From assembly GCA_018262455.1 (NCBI GenBank), contig JAGSPR010000363.1, positions 1-6,961 on the forward strand: DNA of 6,961 bases, read 5' to 3'. Below the pieces are notes generated by a model that saw nothing but the letters and a program-made list of their open reading frames with translations, was not told the DNA's origin and ran no database searches. The translations under genes and the position numbers were made by a program. The stretch is from Deltaproteobacteria bacterium (lineage in GTDB: Bacteria; Myxococcota; Polyangia; Haliangiales; Haliangiaceae). The first letter of the stretch is position 1, and the number at the start of each line of letters is the position of its first letter. Positions 6,288-6,961 of this stretch are shown one piece after another.

Positions 6288-6961
6288 GCCGCGCGTAGAT
6301 CTCGACGAGGGTGCCGTCGGGATCGGTGAGCCAGAGCTCGTGCAGCGGCGTGCCTCGCCACGTCGTGCGCGGAGGCTTCTCGATCGGGAACCCGGCCTCG
6401 CGTGCGAGCGTGGAGGCGCGGATCACGGCGGCCTTGTCCGCGACCGCGATGCCGAGGTGGTACAGGGTGTCGTGGTGGAGCTCCTTGCCGTCCGAGACGA
6501 CCAGCACGAAGTTGGTGCGGAGCGACGGGTGCACGAACGTCGAGTAGCGATGGGTCCACTCCCGGGGCGGGGCACCGAGCAGCCACGCGTAGAACCGGGT
6601 GCTCCGGGCGAGATCCTTCACGCGCACGCTCGCGTGGAGCTCGTCCGGACGTGGACCTTCCGGGAGGTCGCGGATCGCGGCGAGCACCTCGAGCCGACCC
6701 TGGATCTGGTCCCGGGCCGCGCGGAACCGCGTCAGGAGCTCGTCGCGCGACAGGGTCGGGTCATCGCTCGCCGGATCGGCGATCGGCCAGTGCAGGCGGT
6801 GGACGTGGCCGAGAAACACGGGGCAGACCTCCTCCGCACACAGCGTGATCACCGTGCCGACCGTGGAGGCGTCGATGGTGTCCACCGACTTCGAGTGATG
6901 CGCAGCGAGGTCGACCCCGACCTCGCGCATCACCTCGATCGCGTACGGGTTCACCCGCGAA
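6229..6961 (-). CDS. ArsC (LMW-PTP-type arsenate reductase) - glyoxalase/VOC fusion, N-terminus outside window
   Basis: The frame is open to the right edge; a GTG at 6954-6952 lies inside a conserved ArsC stretch ([11 protein letters not shown]), so it is not the real start. Residue numbers below count from that GTG. The first part (about 1-95) matches thioredoxin-type ArsC: SKSVD at 21-25, the redox cysteines Cys39 and Cys44 ([11 protein letters not shown]), and the catalytic acid loop Asp60-Pro61 after RLHW. The P-loop with the nucleophilic cysteine would lie beyond the window. After a short linker comes a VOC domain (about 105-222): [24 protein letters not shown] and [11 protein letters not shown], with His107, His166 and Glu218 as likely metal ligands. 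The domain resembles ArsI/CadI, but the vicinal cysteines of ArsI after the TT are replaced by Trp-Arg (198-200). Roles in arsenate reduction plus processing of a small toxic organic or arsenical are inferred. It converges on and overlaps the channel gene. Confidence 0.85.
   Translation of the reverse strand, partial: SRVNPYAIEVMREVGVDLAAHHSKSVDTIDASTVGTVITLCAEEVCPVFLGHVHRLHWPIADPASDDPTLSRDELLTRFRAARDQIQGRLEVLAAIRDLPEGPRPDELHASVRVKDLARSTRFYAWLLGAPPREWTHRYSTFVHPSLRTNFVLVVSDGKELHHDTLYHLGIAVADKAAVIRASTLAREAGFPIEKPPRTTWRGTPLHELWLTDPDGTLVEIYARLTDEELAEKPANLEPTLLG

Noticed and set aside
5126..6298. Plus-strand 390-codon open frame overlapping the channel gene
   Set aside because: It is an out-of-frame shadow rich in Arg/Ala/Asp, without membrane helices, while the alternative frame gives a clear TDT-family protein.
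1..6961. Overabundant GATCGC/CGATCG words as a possible repeat family or modification signal
   Set aside because: Most sit within codon pairs such as Asp-Arg and Ile-Ala using favoured codons of this genome. I see no fixed longer unit or spacing, so codon preference is a sufficient explanation without a genome-wide count.

Overview
The window is very GC-rich, gene-dense DNA with strong G/C preference at third codon positions and frequent GATCGC/CGATCG words. With the gene content this suggests a free-living, high-GC environmental bacterium. My guess is a myxobacterium-like (Myxococcota, formerly deltaproteobacterial) lineage, but this rests on composition and family resemblance only, and no marker gene is present to confirm it.

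Layout: (1) bases 1-291, + strand, the C-terminal part of an unrecognised membrane protein cut by the left edge. (2) A 56-base gap with one small hairpin and no convincing promoter. (3) bases 348-6287, + strand, a tightly packed six-gene run with gaps of 3, 6, 2, -4 and -4 bases, so almost certainly one operon. In order it encodes a NarI-like membrane cytochrome b with a C-terminal four-cysteine tail, a molybdopterin oxidoreductase of the NasA/NapA (nitrate reductase) type, an iron-sulfur protein with four 4Fe-4S cluster motifs, a membrane-anchored Rieske protein, a 75-residue two-helix membrane protein, and a TDT/TehA/SLAC1-family anion channel or transporter. (4) bases 6229-6961, - strand, a convergent gene cut by the right edge that fuses an arsenate-reductase (LMW-PTP-type ArsC) domain to a glyoxalase/VOC domain. 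Its 3' end overlaps the channel gene by 59 bases.

How the operon may work: the cytochrome b would exchange electrons with the quinone pool, the four-cluster protein would wire electrons to the Mo-bis-MGD active site of the catalytic subunit, and the Rieske protein would add a second redox arm at the membrane. The Cys-Met at the predicted Mo-ligand position and the NasA-like C-terminal domain favour nitrate (or a similar oxyanion) as substrate, and a SLAC1-family anion channel encoded by the last gene would fit nitrate/nitrite movement. The substrate, the direction of electron flow and the side of the membrane are inferences.

Most interesting points: the unusual subunit set (nitrate-reductase-type catalytic subunit plus NarI-like cytochrome b plus Rieske plus small membrane protein), the cysteine tail on the cytochrome b, the duplicated short motif in the Rieske N-terminal extension, the translationally coupled anion channel, and the ArsC-VOC fusion. 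No RNA gene, CRISPR array, insertion sequence or clear terminator was seen.
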